A stretch of DNA of 64,000 bases from Brachionus koreanus (lineage: Eukaryota; Rotifera; Eurotatoria; Ploima; Brachionidae). This document shows, piece by piece, positions 60,481 through 64,000 of the stretch (the stretch's first letter is position 1; each line of letters begins with the position of its first letter). The translations under genes were made by a program, and so were the position numbers. The stretch is taken from assembly GCA_016987375.1 (NCBI GenBank), contig PJRA01000412.1:912408-976407 (forward strand), written 5' to 3'. The notes beneath the pieces are model-generated. The model was not told the DNA's origin and made no database searches. It saw only the letters and a program-made list of their open reading frames with translations.

Positions 60481-60807
60481 TAAATTATTTGACATTAATA
60501 TCCCTCATCAAAAATTTCTTTGAAGTTGACCTCACCGATTTGCACCATAAAACAATCACATCAATGTAACAATGTACATTATTTTCAAACATTTAGCTCA
60601 GTAGACCTTTTTATTGTCCGATTGTTAAGTTATTTGTAAAATTTGGGTGAAAGGAAGGGTTAAGTTTCGTTCCAAACTGACTGGAACTGAACTGACTTTA
60701 CCTATATTATAGATAAAATGAAAAAATAAATTTAAAACTTTCAAGTCATGTGCTTCATGACTCTTAATTAAATTTAAAAGATCATTAATATAGAGGAAAA
60801 CAAACAT

Positions 60808-61625
60808 TTTTAATTGTTTTCTAGATTAATAAATACAAGTAAAAATATTTATGATTAATTTTAAATTAAATCAATTAAAACATGAAATATCAGATATTAT
60901 TTTAAAAAATTCACGAAAGAAATATGAACAAAATTGATAGATTTGAAAAGGGGGGATGTTTTTTTTAATTGACTTTTTAAAAATGCATTTAATTTCTTAA
61001 ATATATATTAATAAAAAAATATTAAAAAAATTATTATTCTTCTAAAATTTAGTTATTTTTTATTCTGAATGATACCAAAATTCAATTTGCCAATATTTTT
61101 TATTTTTTAAATCGATTTTAGACAATAAAAATTATTCAAACAAAATTTGACTGTCAAAGCATATTTTTTCATTGAATATGCATTCTAATTATTCTAATTC
61201 ATCTATGATTATAAAATAGAATAATAAGAAATAAAATAAATAAAAACAGACCACACTTATAGGAGATTATGGCTATAGAGAATCAATTAAAATTTTGTAA
61301 AATTTATCGATTGTTTTAATAAAATTTAAAAAGCTGTTAAGTTAAAAATTTCAAGTAAATACCATCTAATAGAGTTTATTTACATTAATAGTTTATTCAA
61401 AATTAATGATAAATATTAACAATCAAAAGACGCATCGATTTAGTATTAATTAAAAAAAATCAGCTAAATTGATTATTCAAGATACAACGATTCATAAAAA
61501 TCATTTAAAGTTTACGTAAAAAACGTATAAAATAAAACAACAAAGTTTATAATTATTAATTATTTAATTTATTAAATGTAATTTAACTCTAAATCGATTT
61601 TACATTTATTTAAAAATACCAGTAC
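60808..61625. other. Spacer, no gene seen
   Basis: AT-rich, no repeat or exon recognised. Confidence 0.4.
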
Positions 61626-61797
61626 CTGATGCATTTTCTGCAAAATATTCTCTTCTTTTTTTTTCTTTGTTAAAGCTATTTTCAAAAAATTTTTACACAA
61701 AATGATACAATCTAGATTGGATAAGCCTATTTTATATTGGATTCTACAAAAAAAATTTAAATCATTTTCCATTTGCATTTGCTTGGCAATTTCAAAG
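61626..61797 (-). other. Orphan exon-like stretch
   Basis: Bounded by an acceptor (TTGTTTTAAATTGAG) and a donor (CAG/GTACTG). The open frame reads FEIAKQMQMENDLNFFCRIQ then IGLSNLDCIILCKNFLKIAL and ends KMHQ. The amino-acid texture is coding-like (helical, charged), but no in-phase partner exon was found within the surrounding 1 kb. It could be an isolated exon of a gene with long introns, or chance. Confidence 0.3.
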
Positions 61798-62041
61798 CTC
61801 AATTTAAAACAATAAGATTAGCTGTTGGCTAAAAACTGAACTCTATTTTAACATGAATGATCATTTATTGTTGGAATAGAGAAAATTTTTGACACATTAT
61901 CTAGAAATAGTTACAAAAATTGATAAAATTTTGAAAAAAAGATCATTATCCTTATGATTTAAAATTTGAAAAAAAAAAAAGATTAATTCAGAAAAAAAGA
62001 AAAATATAAAAACTGAATGGCTATTGAATAGGAAAAGAATT

Positions 62042-63337
62042 TTAATCTCCCGGATTTCTGTAACACGGCTGAGTGTTAATGAAATAGTCATTAAAAAAGT
62101 GGTAGAGAGCATCGAACGTGGGTCGTTGCTGCGGATCTTCGTGCCAACATTTAAGCATCATGCTGTAATAAGCATCCGTACAAAGTCCTTGCGGCTTGGG
62201 CATTCGATAGTGATTTTCTTTTACTTCATAAATTACTTGAGGATGTGTCATTCCGGGATAAGGATTCGCACCAAGAGTTATTAATTCGTATAATAAAATG
62301 CCAAACGACCAAACGTCTGATTTGATTGTATAAGCTCGAAGACCTGAATGTGGATCGACTGTAAAGACTTCCGGCGCGGTCCATTTAACCGGAAATTTAT
62401 TAGACTCATCTTGGCTGAGCTCTAATTTATCATTGTTGTTCAACATTTGTGCAAAACCAAAGTCTGCTATTTTGACTATATTACGTTCACCAACTAGTAT
62501 GTTCCTTGCAGCTAGATCTCTATGTACGCAACGAGATCCTTCTAGATACTTCATGCCGCAAGCAATTTGAGCGGCCATGTCTATTATTTCTTTAAAGTTC
62601 AAATGCATTCCTTCGCCCTCTCTCATATATTTTAACAATGAACCATTACACATGTACTCGGTCACTATGTAAACTGGCTCGCCAATTGTGCATACACACC
62701 ATAGTTTAACTAATTTTTCGTGACGAAGTTTTTTCATAATTTCAAGCTCTTTTCTAAATTCTTCTTTGCGCGCTTCCTCTTTTTTCACATTTCGCTTTTC
62801 GGCATCACTAAATTTCAAGGTTTTTACGGCGACGACAAATCTTTCCCGCCATAAGCCTTTGTACACCTCGCCAAAATTGCCTGCACCGATCATGGGCCCG
62901 AGTTTTATATTGGCTCGGTCCTCCTCCCAAACGTCCTTGAAGCCCACAAAACTAGTCACTTTTTGACAAGGCTTGGTCAAGACTCTGCACAAGCCATTTG
63001 CCGCTTCTATTCTCACTCAAATTTTAAGAAAAGAAAATACAAAAATACAAAAATTACTTGAATAAAATTCAACTAGTTCATCTAAAGAGTTGAATCGATT
63101 TCGGGTGGAAATGTAGCAACCACCGGAATCGATTTTCCTAATGCGATAGTGTTTGGTATGACGCTGTTTTTCATCATTGTAGTCAAGTATTGACAAAGAC
63201 CAGCATTTGCCATTGTCTTGCTCGGACTCACGAATCAAAAAGACACCCGGTTCATTGTCCAAATATTCCAAAAGACGTTCAGCCTCACGACGAGATGTAT
63301 TTGGGAAAAACCATCTTTTAGTTGAAAAAGAAAACAT
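62042..63337 (-). CDS. Src-family-like tyrosine kinase, SH2 and kinase domains (N terminus not seen)
   Basis: Exons 63058-63337 and 62042-63015, joined across a 42-nt intron at phase 1. The SH2 domain begins WFFPNTSRREAERLLEYL, has the phosphotyrosine-binding arginine in FLIRESE and ends LVEFYS. The kinase has GAGNFGEVYKG, the lysine of VAVKTLK, HRDLAARN, DFGFAQ, KWTAPE and SDVWSFGILLYEL. The C-terminal tail QPCYRNPGD resembles the inhibitory-tyrosine tail of Src (EPQYQPGE). HRDLAARN rather than HRDLRAAN recalls the Frk/Brk branch. Oddities: there is no tyrosine between DFG and APE, where the autophosphorylation site should be, and a Lys/Glu-rich insert precedes helix C. The SH3 and N-terminal exons are not visible. 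An acceptor at 63315 (CAACTAAAAG) suggests the first exon shown may really start at 63314, with more exons beyond the window. Confidence 0.9.
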
Positions 63338-64000
63338 TTAAAAATGCTAAAAAAATTCATAGGCCAACATAAAGATATTAAATTTGACGAACGTGAATTT
63401 TAGTAGCAAAACGCCTTTGTTTATTTATAAGTTTATTTATAAGAAAGGGCGGCAAGTGAAGCTCCTTAAATTTTTTCTTAAATAAAAAAATTCTAAATTA
63501 ATTAAATAATTTAAATCGACTTCATTCAAAATAGATAATTTTTTCATTTAAAATTTTTTTTGGTTTTTATTTTAATCTTAGTTAAAAAATTTACATAAAA
63601 TTGTAAGACAAAAATTTCATGTCAATTATCAACAAAAAAAAATTGAAATGAAACTTTACAGGAATTGATTAAGTATTCAACCAAATAAACTTTATTTTGT
63701 CCCGTAAATCTATAAAAAATGTCACTAAGACATATTAATTAGATATTAAGCTAACATTTTTTAGTATTAATTTGGTATTTTGAAAAAATCACAAATAATA
63801 AACTAGATTATTTAGTTTCAAATGTGATTCACCACTTTTGATTAAGTTTATATAAATATATATTTATTATTATAATTTGATTATGGAAGCTTTTAACTAA
63901 AAAATGAGACGTTCTTTTCAAAGAAGAATTTAGTGATACTGCTGTCATCTGGTATGTGAAGAAGTTCCAAAAACTCAAAGCTCAATTTGACCTGTTTTGA
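63338..64000. other. Upstream of the kinase, no exon assigned
   Basis: If the kinase has upstream exons, this is intron. A stretch at 63900-64000 is open for about 33 codons on the minus strand (KLSFEFLELLHIPDDSSITK) and also on the plus strand. Neither reading is convincing. Confidence 0.4.

Noticed and set aside
63900..64000. Possible exon at the window edge
   Set aside because: Open on both strands for about 33 codons, no domain recognised and truncated by the window end.

Overview
This is a eukaryotic, almost certainly metazoan, nuclear window. It is extremely A+T-rich (by eye about a quarter G+C). Many introns are tiny (42-60 nt) with GT-AG borders, and the genes are animal families: an ISWI remodeler, a YTHDF m6A reader, Mago nashi, a DAZAP1/Musashi-type RRM protein, Shisa-like and Ig-like membrane proteins, FIGNL1, a histamine-H1-like GPCR, a FANCF-like protein and a Src-family kinase. 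The composition, compact introns and animal gene set would fit a monogonont rotifer such as Brachionus, but that is inference. There are no operons, no CRISPR array and no convincing RNA gene. Gene models below were assembled by hand from reading frames plus splice sites whose phases agree. None has been checked against transcripts.

Layout. 0.2-3.3 kb: intronless ISWI (-). 4.4-5.4 kb: an orphan single-exon protein with an HExxH motif (-), with a repeated sequence block upstream. 5.8-9.8 kb: mobile-element debris (a TTAA-flanked MITE, a Penelope-like fragment, and a 1.56-kb element with perfect 65-bp terminal inverted repeats). 10.3-11.3 kb: small orphan single-pass membrane protein (+). 13.9-17.7 kb: a two-exon YTHDF gene (-) whose 2-kb intron holds a 654-bp TIR element. 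20.1-20.5 kb: mago nashi (+). 21.9-22.9 kb: a second YTHDF-type N-terminal region without a YTH domain (-). It shares a nearly identical 403-bp tract with the first, while the rest has diverged. 24.3-25.2 kb: two-RRM protein (+).

25.7-28.3 kb: two small receptor-like genes in tandem (-), one with two Shisa-type cysteine modules and a PPxY tail, the other with one Ig-like domain. 28.3-36.7 kb: a gene-poor stretch with a second copy of the intron TIR element. 36.7-38.6 kb: ankyrin-repeat protein (-). 39.8-42.8 kb: a TA-flanked element carrying a BEN-like exon, a LINE relic and a second TTAA MITE. 43.5-48.1 kb: complete 14-exon FIGNL1 (+). 48.8-51.7 kb: four-exon H1-like amine GPCR (+), with two hairpins in its introns. 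52.6-54.1 kb: internally deleted MULE-type element. 54.9-55.8 kb: assembly gap, which cuts a 3-hydroxyacyl-CoA-dehydrogenase-type gene (-). 56.9-57.8 kb: orphan coiled-coil protein (+). 57.9-59.1 kb: five-exon FANCF-like protein (+). 59.7-60.5 kb: LINE relics. 62.0-63.3 kb: SH2 plus kinase part of a Src-family kinase (-).

Neighbours do not form one pathway. FIGNL1 (RAD51 filament control) and the FANCF-like gene (crosslink repair) share a theme, but they lie 10 kb apart with an unrelated receptor between them. The most distinctive points are the YTHDF duplication with its conversion-like tract, the double-Shisa protein, the kinase with no tyrosine in its activation loop, the divergent FANCF candidate, and several TIR families that carry fragments of DNA-binding proteins.
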